Shown piece after piece: positions 9,940 through 17,439 of a DNA stretch of 64,000 nucleotides. Under the pieces are notes generated by a model, which saw nothing but the letters and a program-made list of their open reading frames with translations, was not told the origin of the DNA and ran no database searches. Numbering within the stretch: the first letter of the stretch is position 1; the number at the start of each line of letters is the position of its first letter. A program made the position numbers and the translations under genes. Origin of the DNA: Alistipes sp. (GTDB lineage Bacteria; Bacteroidota; Bacteroidia; Bacteroidales; Rikenellaceae); assembly GCA_017437045.1 (NCBI GenBank), contig JAFSBY010000028.1, positions 62,001-126,000 of the forward strand, given 5' to 3'.

Positions 9940-10563
9940 CTATTTACTCAAAAATTTATGGTGAAAAATCAGCAAATAGACCACCGCAACCGAGATATAA
10001 GCATCGGCCAAATTGAAGATCGGGCCAAAGAAGTACCCCTCACGATCGAACAGGAAACTCAACCACGAAGGGGCCGACTCCCAGCGGAAGAGGGGGAAAT
10101 AGCACATATCGACCACCTTACCCATCATGGGAGCGGCATAGCTGCCGCCGAACTCGGCCACCGTCTGGGTCGTGGACTCCGAAAAGAGCCATCCGTAGCA
10201 AGCCGAGTCGATGATATTACCCACCGCACCGGCCAGGATCAGTGCCAAACCGACAAGCACACCCGTCGGGGTCGAGGCGCGACGTGCAAAGCGCACCATG
10301 AGCCAACCAATCCCCACCGAGAGCACAATGCGGAAGATGCCCAAGCCCAATTTGCCCCAATCGAAGCCGTCGCCCGAACCGATCCGCAGACCAAAGGCAA
10401 AGCCCGGATTCTCAATAAAGCGCAGCTGGAACCAGTCGGGGATAATCGTCATCGACTCGCCCAACGTGAAGTGGGTCTTCACCCAGATCTTGAGCACCTG
10501 ATCGGCCACGAGCAGCAGGACGATCAGCAAAACAAGCCATAGTGTCTTTTTCTTCAGATTCAT
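9940..10563 (-). CDS. lspA: Lipoprotein signal peptidase II
   Basis: Inner-membrane aspartyl protease that removes signal peptides from diacylglyceryl-modified prolipoproteins. 207 residues with four membrane segments. Conserved boxes: ADQVLK (D21), RFIENPGFAFG (49-58), the first catalytic Asp in GNIID (D119) and the second in FNLADAYI (D187). An insertion between residues 120 and 180, longer than in E. coli LspA (about 164 residues in total), is common in Bacteroidetes homologues. A TATCTTTG box ends four bases before the ATG, suggesting a nearly leaderless mRNA. It serves the many lipoproteins in this window, including the SusD and helix proteins. Confidence 0.96.
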   Translation of the reverse strand: MNLKKKTLWLVLLIVLLLVADQVLKIWVKTHFTLGESMTIIPDWFQLRFIENPGFAFGLRIGSGDGFDWGKLGLGIFRIVLSVGIGWLMVRFARRASTPTGVLVGLALILAGAVGNIIDSACYGWLFSESTTQTVAEFGGSYAAPMMGKVVDMCYFPLFRWESAPSWLSFLFDREGYFFGPIFNLADAYISVAVVYLLIFHHKFLSK

Positions 10564-10567
10564 GGCG

Positions 10568-10575
10568 CAAAGATA
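10568..10575 (-). promoter_or_regulatory. lspA -7 box abutting the start codon
   Basis: TATCTTTG on the minus strand with only four bases before the lspA ATG; a start site at the usual distance would give a leader of zero to three bases. Could be a chance match. Confidence 0.4.
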
Positions 10576-10638
10576 GGCATTTGTTGTTCAAATTTCAAAA
10601 TTCGCGCCCCAAAAACCCCATCGACCGGCCCACAAGGG

Positions 10639-13137
10639 CTAAAAGTCGAAGTGGAAACTTGCATTGATGGCAAAGTTGGTCGGTTTCTCGGCCCCGGGAA
10701 TCTGCTCGCGGTGGGTCAGACGCCACATGAAATCGACCCGGATCATGTGCACGATATTCTCAATGCCAAAGCCCGCCTCGACATAGGGCTTACGCACCGA
10801 GGACATCCCCACAGGGAAGAGCATCGGCGCCTCGGTTGCCAGCTTTGCGCCATTGTTTCGCTCGCTCAATGAGCCATATACCCCCTTGACAACCAACACC
10901 TCACGCAGTTTCAGCCGCTTGAGCAGCGGAATGCGCCCCAGGAAGAAACCGTTGAAGTGGTGCTCGTAGAAACAGCTCACCCAGCGGTCGGAGGCAAACT
11001 CGTAGTAGTTCATGCACGAGAAGGCGTAGGGGTCATAGAAATAGGTACCATTACCCTCGTGCAACTTCAGCAACGGGTAGGGCACACGGCCCCAGATCTG
11101 GCCCGCATGGAGCGTGATTTCGGAGTAGCCCATTGGCGGAATCTCGGGGCGGTAGCGCATCGACACATCGGCCCGATAATACTCGGGGCTATCGGGCAGG
11201 AAGCCCTTCAAGCCGGCCGTACCGCTCAATGTCAGGATCGGATAGCGCGAGCCGAGCGAGGTCTTATCGAAGGCCTGGCGATAGATCTTCTCATCCTTCG
11301 AGAGGCGCACACCCAGCGTCACCGAGGCGTCATCGACCCACCACGAGGCTGTCGGATCGCCCGCAGGGTTGGGCTTGAGCATCGGGACATACTGGTTGGC
11401 ATAGACGCGGCGACCCATCGCCCCGACAAAGCCACTGATGCCATGCCGCCACTCATGTTCGTAGAGCAGCTCCCCCTGATTGACCATCGAAAGTCGCTGA
11501 TCGCCACGCGAAAAGACCGACGAGAAGAAGTTGGCCTCGGTGAGTGCATTCTGCCCCATGCCGAGCTGTTTGACATCGTGCGAGGCCTTGAGCGTCAGTT
11601 TGCGTGTCAGTCGTTTGCCAAACATCAGCTCGACGCCTCCGCCATATTTCCACACCTCGTCGTCCGTACCATAGGCCGCATAGGCCGACAGACGCACCTT
11701 GCGGCTAAAGTCGGCCGTCGTACGACCGCCTATCTGGGGACGCACACCCTCCAGCTTATTAAAGCTCAAGAGCTTATAATAGGGGCCGATGCCGATATAC
11801 TTCGTGTTGTAATACCCCACCAGCACCGTGTTGATGATCGTATAGATGTTGCGGTAGAGAGGTGTCTGCTGGATCGAATCGACCATCTGGTAGATGCCCC
11901 GCTCGCGTTCGCTCAAGGCATAGGGGCGCGCCTCGTCCCAATAGGCCTCGTCCCGCGCCAACGAATCGACCGTGCTCAAATAGACGTTGTTGTCCATGCG
12001 TTCCACCTCGGAGGGCATCTCCACATCGAAGCATGTATTGCGGTAGGCGATCTCCCGCGACCCGATAATCGAGGTGATCTTCGACGAGTCGGTCAGGGCA
12101 ATCGTAAATTCGGCCATCACGCGGTCGCGCTCACGAAACCAACGCACCGAGTCCACCGGCCGATTTTCGTTTTCGAGCAGCAGGTGCTTGATCCAGTTCA
12201 CATTGGCACGACGGGGCAGCCGCGCACGCACCGAACGCAGCGCATAGTCGGCCGAGTCGATATACATCTCGCCATCGAGGGTCGGGGTGGCCGATCCGCG
12301 GGGGTGGAAGTTGATTTTATAGCTCTTGCGCCCATCAATGAGCAGACTATCGACCAGGAAATAGCGGTAGAACAGCCGTCCGCCATCGGCCGCCGGAGAG
12401 GCGAAGCGGATATTGAAAATGTCGATGAAGTTGTGGTAGAAATTGACATTTCCGGGCATCTGACCCGTGAATTGGGCGATCGAGAAGGTATCCTCGACAC
12501 CCGAAACGCGATTGGCCCGAATCACCTCCCGATCGAGCGAGGGTTGCCGACGGTGGTAGTAGTCGGCCTTCGTCTCGGAGATCATGGCCGGCAGATAGCG
12601 TTGGCCGGTCAGGGCCGACGTATCGACATAGTCGAAGATAAACCCAAAGTTGCGTTGCAGCCGCTTGTTGCGGAAGCCCTCTTTGATGTTGGTCAGGCCG
12701 ACCTCCATCTTCGTGTAGGTCTCGGTGTGGTAGCTCGCGTAGTGATCCGGATCGTTGAGCGGTTTGCGGCGGATCATGCTGTCGAGGATCGGGAAGGCGG
12801 GGTTTTCACCCGGGGTGATCACCACCTGATCGATCGAAATATCGGCCGTCTTCAGGCGGAAATTGATCTCGGCATAGTGTCCCTGCTCCACCGTCTGCTC
12901 GGCGGTCACATAGCCCATCATCGAGGCCTGGAGCACCCGCACGCTATCGCGCGTCTCGAGCGAATAGAGCCCCTCCTCGTCGGTCACCATGCCGACCGTC
13001 GTGCCGACAAAGGCCACGCTGGCAAATTGCAGGGGCACGCCCTCGCTGTCGGTCACGCGACCACGCACGCGGGTGGGTTGAGCCAGCAGCGTGGTGCACG
13101 AAAGCAGCGCAAACAATATGGTAAGCCAACGAAGCAT
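10639..13137 (-). CDS. DUF5686-type outer-membrane protein with carboxypeptidase-regulatory-like domain
   Basis: 832 residues. Signal peptide MLRWLTILFALLSCTTLLAQ. Residues about 22-105 form a CarboxypepD_reg-like beta-sandwich (VRGRVTDSEGVPLQFASV ... GTTVGMVTDEEGLYSL), as at the N-terminus of TonB-dependent transporters. The remainder is the large DUF5686 region, ending in alternating strands and ...NASFHFDF, consistent with an outer-membrane barrel. There is no TonB plug, so it is not a SusC. Function unknown; proteins of this family are widespread and usually single-copy conserved in Bacteroidetes. The gene stands alone between the kinase terminator and lspA (75-base gap). Confidence 0.85.
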   Translation of the reverse strand: MLRWLTILFALLSCTTLLAQPTRVRGRVTDSEGVPLQFASVAFVGTTVGMVTDEEGLYSLETRDSVRVLQASMMGYVTAEQTVEQGHYAEINFRLKTADISIDQVVITPGENPAFPILDSMIRRKPLNDPDHYASYHTETYTKMEVGLTNIKEGFRNKRLQRNFGFIFDYVDTSALTGQRYLPAMISETKADYYHRRQPSLDREVIRANRVSGVEDTFSIAQFTGQMPGNVNFYHNFIDIFNIRFASPAADGGRLFYRYFLVDSLLIDGRKSYKINFHPRGSATPTLDGEMYIDSADYALRSVRARLPRRANVNWIKHLLLENENRPVDSVRWFRERDRVMAEFTIALTDSSKITSIIGSREIAYRNTCFDVEMPSEVERMDNNVYLSTVDSLARDEAYWDEARPYALSERERGIYQMVDSIQQTPLYRNIYTIINTVLVGYYNTKYIGIGPYYKLLSFNKLEGVRPQIGGRTTADFSRKVRLSAYAAYGTDDEVWKYGGGVELMFGKRLTRKLTLKASHDVKQLGMGQNALTEANFFSSVFSRGDQRLSMVNQGELLYEHEWRHGISGFVGAMGRRVYANQYVPMLKPNPAGDPTASWWVDDASVTLGVRLSKDEKIYRQAFDKTSLGSRYPILTLSGTAGLKGFLPDSPEYYRADVSMRYRPEIPPMGYSEITLHAGQIWGRVPYPLLKLHEGNGTYFYDPYAFSCMNYYEFASDRWVSCFYEHHFNGFFLGRIPLLKRLKLREVLVVKGVYGSLSERNNGAKLATEAPMLFPVGMSSVRKPYVEAGFGIENIVHMIRVDFMWRLTHREQIPGAEKPTNFAINASFHFDF

Positions 13138-13213
13138 CGCAAAAAAGAGTGTACTAACCTATTTTTTCGGCGTAAAGTTCCCGAAAAAATCAGAAAACAC
13201 CAAACCTGCCGTT

Positions 13214-13221
13214 CAAAAATA
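13214..13221 (-). promoter_or_regulatory. Possible promoter box for the DUF5686 gene
   Basis: TATTTTTG on the minus strand, 77 bases before the start codon; no well-spaced -33 element. Confidence 0.35.
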
Positions 13222-13273
13222 CGCTTTTAGACGCAAAAAGAGTACAATCGGACGACTGACAAGAGCCGCCGCC

Positions 13274-13309
13274 TCAAAAAAATCAGCGCGACCTTTCGGA
13301 TCGCGCTGA
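13274..13309 (-). terminator. Terminator after kinase gene
   Basis: Perfect 9-bp stem TCAGCGCGA/TCGCGCTGA (13283-13309) followed by TTTTTTT on the minus strand, right after the kinase stop. Confidence 0.85.
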
Positions 13310-13327
13310 AAGCATAAAGCCTAATGC

Positions 13328-14896
13328 TTAAAAAGCGGAGACGGCGCGCACATAGTTGTTGCCGTTCTTATTGCCGTTGTCGGTGCCGCCACGGCTCATA
13401 TTGACATACCACGCGCAGGAGGCATCAATGGCTCGTTTCTCAACTTCTGTTGAAGACCAGTACCATTCAACACCACCTTTGGTGTGTAGTAACGTTCCTC
13501 CATTTGCTGCTAAAGTACGATTGATGGTATTGCGAATCTCGTCGTCAAGCATAAATAGATTTAGTTCTTCTATGGCAGGTAGATACCATCCTGCACCCAA
13601 ATTAGCACACCAGGTAAAAGCGGGATAGTTTATGTGCCAATTTGTCCGTTTTTCTATGGCTTGATGATTGGCAACTCCATTAGTTTTGCTTGATGCGCCA
13701 ATCAGACGTTTCTGTTCGCTTTCACTGGAGGTCCATTGTAATGTACTGTTAGACTGAATCATGCTGACAAGTTTGCCGTGTTGGCCTGTTTCGTCAATCC
13801 AAAAGACAACTCCTTCTTTTGTACCGTCATTATAGTAGTCTCCTACCCGATAGGTATTACCAACAATCTTCCCTTTCTGTATGTCAGCAATAGTTCCTTC
13901 GTCAATCACTACATCCACGACCGTAGCCTCGATCGCGGGGTCGTCGTACGAGGTCTGCTCCCCGGGGGCAGGGGCGATAGGTGTGGTTGTAGCCGCACCC
14001 TTCAGCGCGGCCAAAAACTCGGCCACCGAGCCGTAGCGGTCGCGTTTCATGGGCGACATCGCCTTTTCGACCACGGCGATCGTGCGTTCGCTCACCCCTT
14101 TGGCCGTGAGTTTCTCGGTCGGGAAACCCTCGTTGAGCAACATGGCTGCCTCGGCCGGACGTTCGCCCGTGAGCATCTTGAAAAGGGTAGCACCCAACGC
14201 ATAGATATCCATCTGAACGGGGAAATCCTTGCCCTCGCGGTAGTGCGCCTGCTCCAAGGGGGCATAGCCCGGTGTGCCGCCACCGACCGTAGTGCTCGAT
14301 TCGGGCTCGCCCGACTCGTCATATTGTTTCGAGAGGCCAAAGTCGATCAGGGCAACCGATCCATCCTTGCGCAGCATCACATTGCCGGGCTTCAGGTCGA
14401 GGTGCAGCACGCGCTCGCCGTGCATGGCGACCAACGCCGCACCGATCTGCTCGGCATAGGCCACCGCCTGACCCTCGGCCAGGCCGTCGCCCCCGATCAG
14501 CGCATCCAACGAGCCGCCCTCGCAGAACTCCATGGCATAATAGGCCGTGTTGTTGGCCTCGAACGATTCGAGCACACGGACGATGTTCACATGGCGCAAC
14601 TTGCTCAAATTCTGCGCCTCGCGGGCAAACTTATGGCGGTAATGCTCATAGATGCCGCTCTTGGAGCTGCACGTCACCTCGGCACCGTGACGGCCGTTCA
14701 GGTCGTGCATGAAGAACTCCTTGATAGCCACGTGCAGGGTAGCCTCCAAGGCCCCCAATGCGCCGTCGGCCTTCACCTTGGTCGTGGCTAGGTAGGTGAT
14801 GCCGAAGGTGCCCTGCCCCAACACCCGTTCGATGGTGTAGGTGTAGGAGGCACCACGCAACGTGGTGCCAATCGGCAATTCGAGGTTCGTTGTCAT
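13328..14896 (-). CDS. Ser/Thr protein kinase with C-terminal DUF1566/C-lectin-like domain
   Basis: 522 residues from ATG at 14896 (a GTG one codon earlier is possible). Residues 20-300 are a Hanks-type kinase: glycine loop LGQGTFG, invariant Lys in VAIKEF (K59), alpha-C Glu in REAQNL, catalytic loop HLDLKPGN (D167; the Arg before Asp is replaced by Leu, so non-RD), DFG at 185-187 and GTPGYAPLEQ. No membrane segment, so cytoplasmic. After a short Pro/Thr linker, residues 345-522 resemble the DUF1566/FGE-like fold (GWYLPAIEELNLF, YWSSTE, closing NYVRAVSAF). The DNA for this tail is visibly more AT-rich than the kinase half. The tail may sense or bind a ligand; substrates are unknown. 13 bases downstream of corA. 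Confidence 0.85.
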   Translation of the reverse strand: MTTNLELPIGTTLRGASYTYTIERVLGQGTFGITYLATTKVKADGALGALEATLHVAIKEFFMHDLNGRHGAEVTCSSKSGIYEHYRHKFAREAQNLSKLRHVNIVRVLESFEANNTAYYAMEFCEGGSLDALIGGDGLAEGQAVAYAEQIGAALVAMHGERVLHLDLKPGNVMLRKDGSVALIDFGLSKQYDESGEPESSTTVGGGTPGYAPLEQAHYREGKDFPVQMDIYALGATLFKMLTGERPAEAAMLLNEGFPTEKLTAKGVSERTIAVVEKAMSPMKRDRYGSVAEFLAALKGAATTTPIAPAPGEQTSYDDPAIEATVVDVVIDEGTIADIQKGKIVGNTYRVGDYYNDGTKEGVVFWIDETGQHGKLVSMIQSNSTLQWTSSESEQKRLIGASSKTNGVANHQAIEKRTNWHINYPAFTWCANLGAGWYLPAIEELNLFMLDDEIRNTINRTLAANGGTLLHTKGGVEWYWSSTEVEKRAIDASCAWYVNMSRGGTDNGNKNGNNYVRAVSAF

Positions 14897-14909
14897 CACA
14901 AAAGTTGGG

Positions 14910-15893
14910 TTATAACCATTTCTTATACTTGAAATACCAAATCGTCAGGGCCGAGCAGAGGATCATCAGGCCGATGGCAAAGAGGTATCCGGCAGGCAGG
15001 GTAAAGCTCTCGCCGATCTTGATCTGCCAATCGAGCTCGGGCATGACCTTGAAGTTCATACCATAGATCGAGGCGATGAGCGTCGCGGGCATGAAGATCA
15101 CGGCAGCCACCGAGAAGATCTTCACCACATCGTTCTGCTCGATGTTGATCAGACCCAAGGCGGCATCCTGGATATAGTCCAGACGCTGGAAGCTGAAGTC
15201 GGCGTGGTTGATCAGCGAATTGACGTCCTTGATCATCAGCTGCAGGCGCGGATAGATATCGTTCGGGAAACGCTCCGAGCGCAAGATGCTCGACAAGACG
15301 CGCTGACGGTCGAAGAGGTTCTCACGCAGCAACATCGAGCTCTCCTGCAGGGCACTGATGCGGTAGAGCACCTCGCGATCGATCGAATCCTCGGCCGCAA
15401 TATCCTTGGAAAGCGAGGCCACCTGCTTGGCGATCAACTCCACCAGGTCGGCATCGTAGTCGATGCGCACCTCGAGCAGCGAGATGAAGATGTGGTAGCC
15501 GGTCGAATAGCTGCGGTAGTTCATCTGGAGGCGTTTCTCCGTCTCGCGGAAGGTACGCGACTCGGTATTGCGCACCGAGACCAGCACACCCTCGTTGGAG
15601 ATGATGAACGAGACCGGCTCGACAACAAACGAGTCGCCCGTCGGGATAAAGAAGTTCGAGTTCGAGATGATCGCATTCTCGGTCTCGGAGTATTTCGAGG
15701 TGGACTCGATCTCCTCGACCTGCTGACGGGTCTGGAGGCTGATTTCGATGAAGCTCTCGACGGCACGCTGCTCCTTGATCGTGGGCTCCATCATGTCGAT
15801 CCAGAGAATATCGTCGTAGCCGAGCTCGTCGAAGAGCTTGGTGTCGGCATTGCGGATAATCTTGTTGTATTGCTTGAGGTAGATTGTAATCAT
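14910..15893 (-). CDS. corA: CorA-family divalent metal transporter
   Basis: 327 residues. A long acidic, helical cytosolic domain is followed by two C-terminal membrane helices; the first ends in the signature YGMNF (GMN at 278-280) and the second is LFAIGLMILCSALTIWYF before a basic tail KYKKWL. CorA pentamers carry Mg2+ (also Co2+ or Ni2+) into the cell (family knowledge). It precedes the kinase gene by 16 bases on the same strand, so co-expression and possibly functional linkage are likely. Metal preference cannot be read from the sequence. Confidence 0.93.
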   Translation of the reverse strand: MITIYLKQYNKIIRNADTKLFDELGYDDILWIDMMEPTIKEQRAVESFIEISLQTRQQVEEIESTSKYSETENAIISNSNFFIPTGDSFVVEPVSFIISNEGVLVSVRNTESRTFRETEKRLQMNYRSYSTGYHIFISLLEVRIDYDADLVELIAKQVASLSKDIAAEDSIDREVLYRISALQESSMLLRENLFDRQRVLSSILRSERFPNDIYPRLQLMIKDVNSLINHADFSFQRLDYIQDAALGLINIEQNDVVKIFSVAAVIFMPATLIASIYGMNFKVMPELDWQIKIGESFTLPAGYLFAIGLMILCSALTIWYFKYKKWL

Positions 15894-15969
15894 GACATAG
15901 GTCGCTTAAAAAAGTGGGCGAATGGGTTTTCGTTTACCTATGGCGAGCTGCGTGGGCCCGCTAACCTCT

Positions 15970-16158
15970 TCAGCCGGGATTGGGAGTCGGTTCGATCTTG
16001 ATGCCGGCATCCCATGTTTTTTGAAGCGAACGACAGTATTGATTACGCGCGGACAATAGCGAGGCGGCACGGAGCGGAGCTTCGTGCAGTAAGCCATAGC
16101 GACCCGTCATCGTGCAGCCACACGATGTAGTTACTATCAGCGATACTAAGGCCATCAT
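15970..16158 (-). CDS. Possible small lipoprotein
   Basis: 62 codons from ATG at 16158. The N-terminus MMALVSLIVTTSCGC resembles a short lipoprotein signal with Cys13, although the lipobox (TTSC) is weak and no Lys/Arg precedes the hydrophobic stretch. The rest (TGRYGLLHEAPLR ... DAGIKIEPTPNPG) is not recognised. A TACCTTTG promoter box lies 36 bases upstream on the same strand, and corA follows 76 bases later, so it might be the first gene of a corA-kinase transcript. It may equally be a leader region without a protein. Confidence 0.35.
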   Translation of the reverse strand: MMALVSLIVTTSCGCTMTGRYGLLHEAPLRAASLLSARNQYCRSLQKTWDAGIKIEPTPNPG

Positions 16159-16194
16159 CCATACAAAAATTCAAAAATGATTGATACAGTTGCA

Positions 16195-16202
16195 CAAAGG
16201 TA
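16195..16202 (-). promoter_or_regulatory. Leftward -7 box (lipoprotein/corA/kinase)
   Basis: TACCTTTG on the minus strand in an AT-rich setting; the only clear promoter motif upstream of corA. Confidence 0.5.
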
Positions 16203-16254
16203 CACAAAAATCGTAAAAATTTTCTAAAAAATATAGAAAAAATGCAAAAAGGTC

Positions 16255-16286
16255 TTGACAAGGGGGGTCTGCCGAGTGTATATTTG
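16255..16286 (+). promoter_or_regulatory. Promoter of the phage-derived cassette
   Basis: TTGACA at 16255-16260 and TATATTTG at 16279-16286. The -7 element is a perfect TAnnTTTG, and the upstream hexamer also matches a sigma-70 -35. Leader to the first ATG is about 190 bases. Confidence 0.65.
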
Positions 16287-16334
16287 CACCGTGGTTCAAC
16301 ACCAAACGTTCCTGCCCCGGCCACTTTTCAACAT

Positions 16335-16413
16335 CTATCAAACGGCTGGTTATCAGTATCCCAACGGCAGGTTATCAACGCTTATCAACAGGTATTAACA
16401 CCTTATCAACCGT
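16335..16413 (+). repeat. TTATCAAC-type repeat cluster in cassette leader
   Basis: Repeated cores: CTATCAAAC (16335), TTATCAGT (16350), TTATCAACG (16372), TTATCAACA (16382), TTATCAACC (16403), with AACGGC[T/A]GGTTATCA occurring twice (16341, 16363). TTATCAACA differs by one base from the DnaA box TTATCCACA. Likely operator or protein-binding array; identity of the binder unknown. Confidence 0.55.
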
Positions 16414-16479
16414 TTTATTGACAGCCCTTGTCAGGTTTCCCGCCTGCGCCCTGTCATTCACCTTTTTTCTTCCTTTTTT

Positions 16480-17439
16480 ATGCATTTCACCTCGCTACCG
16501 GAGGCGTATGCGCCCTTTGGAGCCGCGCTACGCTACTCCCTCACCAACCCTTCGGGCTCCAACCTGCAAATCGCCGTGCGTCGAGACGACGGAACGTTGC
16601 TCGGCACTAAACAGTTTCTCGCCGCCACCACCTGCGACATCGACATCGCCCCCATGCTGCGCCACACGCTCGAGATGACCCCTTTGGCCTTCGATTCGGG
16701 ATTTTACAGCGGAGCGCGACGCTGCCTCACGGTCGAGGTCGAGGCCTCGAACGACGCAGAGACGATCCTCTCCGAACGCCGCACCTTCACGGCTACGACC
16801 GAGCCGATACAACGGCCCTCACCCCTGACAACCCTGCCTACGAAGAGGCTGATTACCCCCGACGGGTACGACGAATTGACCTTTGTTGCCGAGGAGCCTT
16901 TAGAGGCCATTGTCACCAGTTCGGCAGGCTACCACACGACCGTCGAGTCGTTCGCATCGCCTACGGGCGGCATGCAACTCTTCTGCCTGCACGCCTCCGA
17001 CTTCCCGCGAGCCGAGCGCATCGTGGTCGAGGTCGGATCGATCGCCACGATCGAGTACACGGTAGTCCCCGCCATCGAGGGGATGCAACACGTAGCCTGG
17101 CGCAGCTCGGCCGGCTCGATCGAGCACTACACCTTCCCAACCACCGAGCGCGTAAACCTCGAAACGACGAAACGCTATCACCGCTCGCCAACGGCTCGTC
17201 ACGCCCACTGCACCTCCATCGAGGAGCGCATGCAGCTCTGCTCGAACTACGAGACCCCGGCCATGATGCGCGCCCTGAGCGAGGTGCTGACCTCCGAGCA
17301 GGTATGGTTGCTCCGAGGGGAGGAGTATGAGGCGGTCGATGTGGTCACCCTCGCGGCCGAGTTGCACCGCCACGGCACGCTGCGCCGGCTCTCGATCGAG
17401 ATTCGTTCCACCCACAACAACGGCACACTATGGAACTGA
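16480..17439 (+). CDS. Phage-type structural protein, possibly distal tail
   Basis: 319 residues, no signal peptide, no membrane segment, rich in Thr, Ser and short beta-strand patterns (ALRYSLTN, LQIAVRRDDGTLLGTKQF, RCLTVEVEA). I recognise no family motif. Its place directly before a 786-residue beta-rich protein is like the pair of distal-tail and tail-tip genes in Bacteroidetes siphophages, so a distal-tail-like role is inferred from position only. The ATG at 16480 is the first of the cassette and has no strong Shine-Dalgarno sequence, as usual for Bacteroidetes. Stop overlaps the next start by 10 bases. Could instead be a dedicated cargo or adhesion protein. Confidence 0.6.
   Translation: MHFTSLPEAYAPFGAALRYSLTNPSGSNLQIAVRRDDGTLLGTKQFLAATTCDIDIAPMLRHTLEMTPLAFDSGFYSGARRCLTVEVEASNDAETILSERRTFTATTEPIQRPSPLTTLPTKRLITPDGYDELTFVAEEPLEAIVTSSAGYHTTVESFASPTGGMQLFCLHASDFPRAERIVVEVGSIATIEYTVVPAIEGMQHVAWRSSAGSIEHYTFPTTERVNLETTKRYHRSPTARHAHCTSIEERMQLCSNYETPAMMRALSEVLTSEQVWLLRGEEYEAVDVVTLAAELHRHGTLRRLSIEIRSTHNNGTLWN

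Larger units (their letters stand above)
15894..16479. other. Divergent intergenic region between corA side and phage cassette
   Basis: 586 bases. Contains, left to right: a possible tiny lipoprotein gene (minus), its -7 box, an AT-rich core, a plus-strand promoter at 16255-16286, and a run of TTATCAAC-type repeats in the leader of the cassette. No att-like duplication seen. Confidence 0.7.

Noticed and set aside
13328-13910. Diversity-generating retroelement target
   Set aside because: As a firm call this fails: no reverse transcriptase, template repeat or accessory gene within the window.
16043-16324. 93-codon minus-strand frame upstream of corA
   Set aside because: Spans both promoter boxes and has no signal or family motif; the 62-codon frame is better placed after the -7 box.
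16335-16413. CRISPR array
   Set aside because: Repeat units are short, irregular and without equal spacers; no cas genes.
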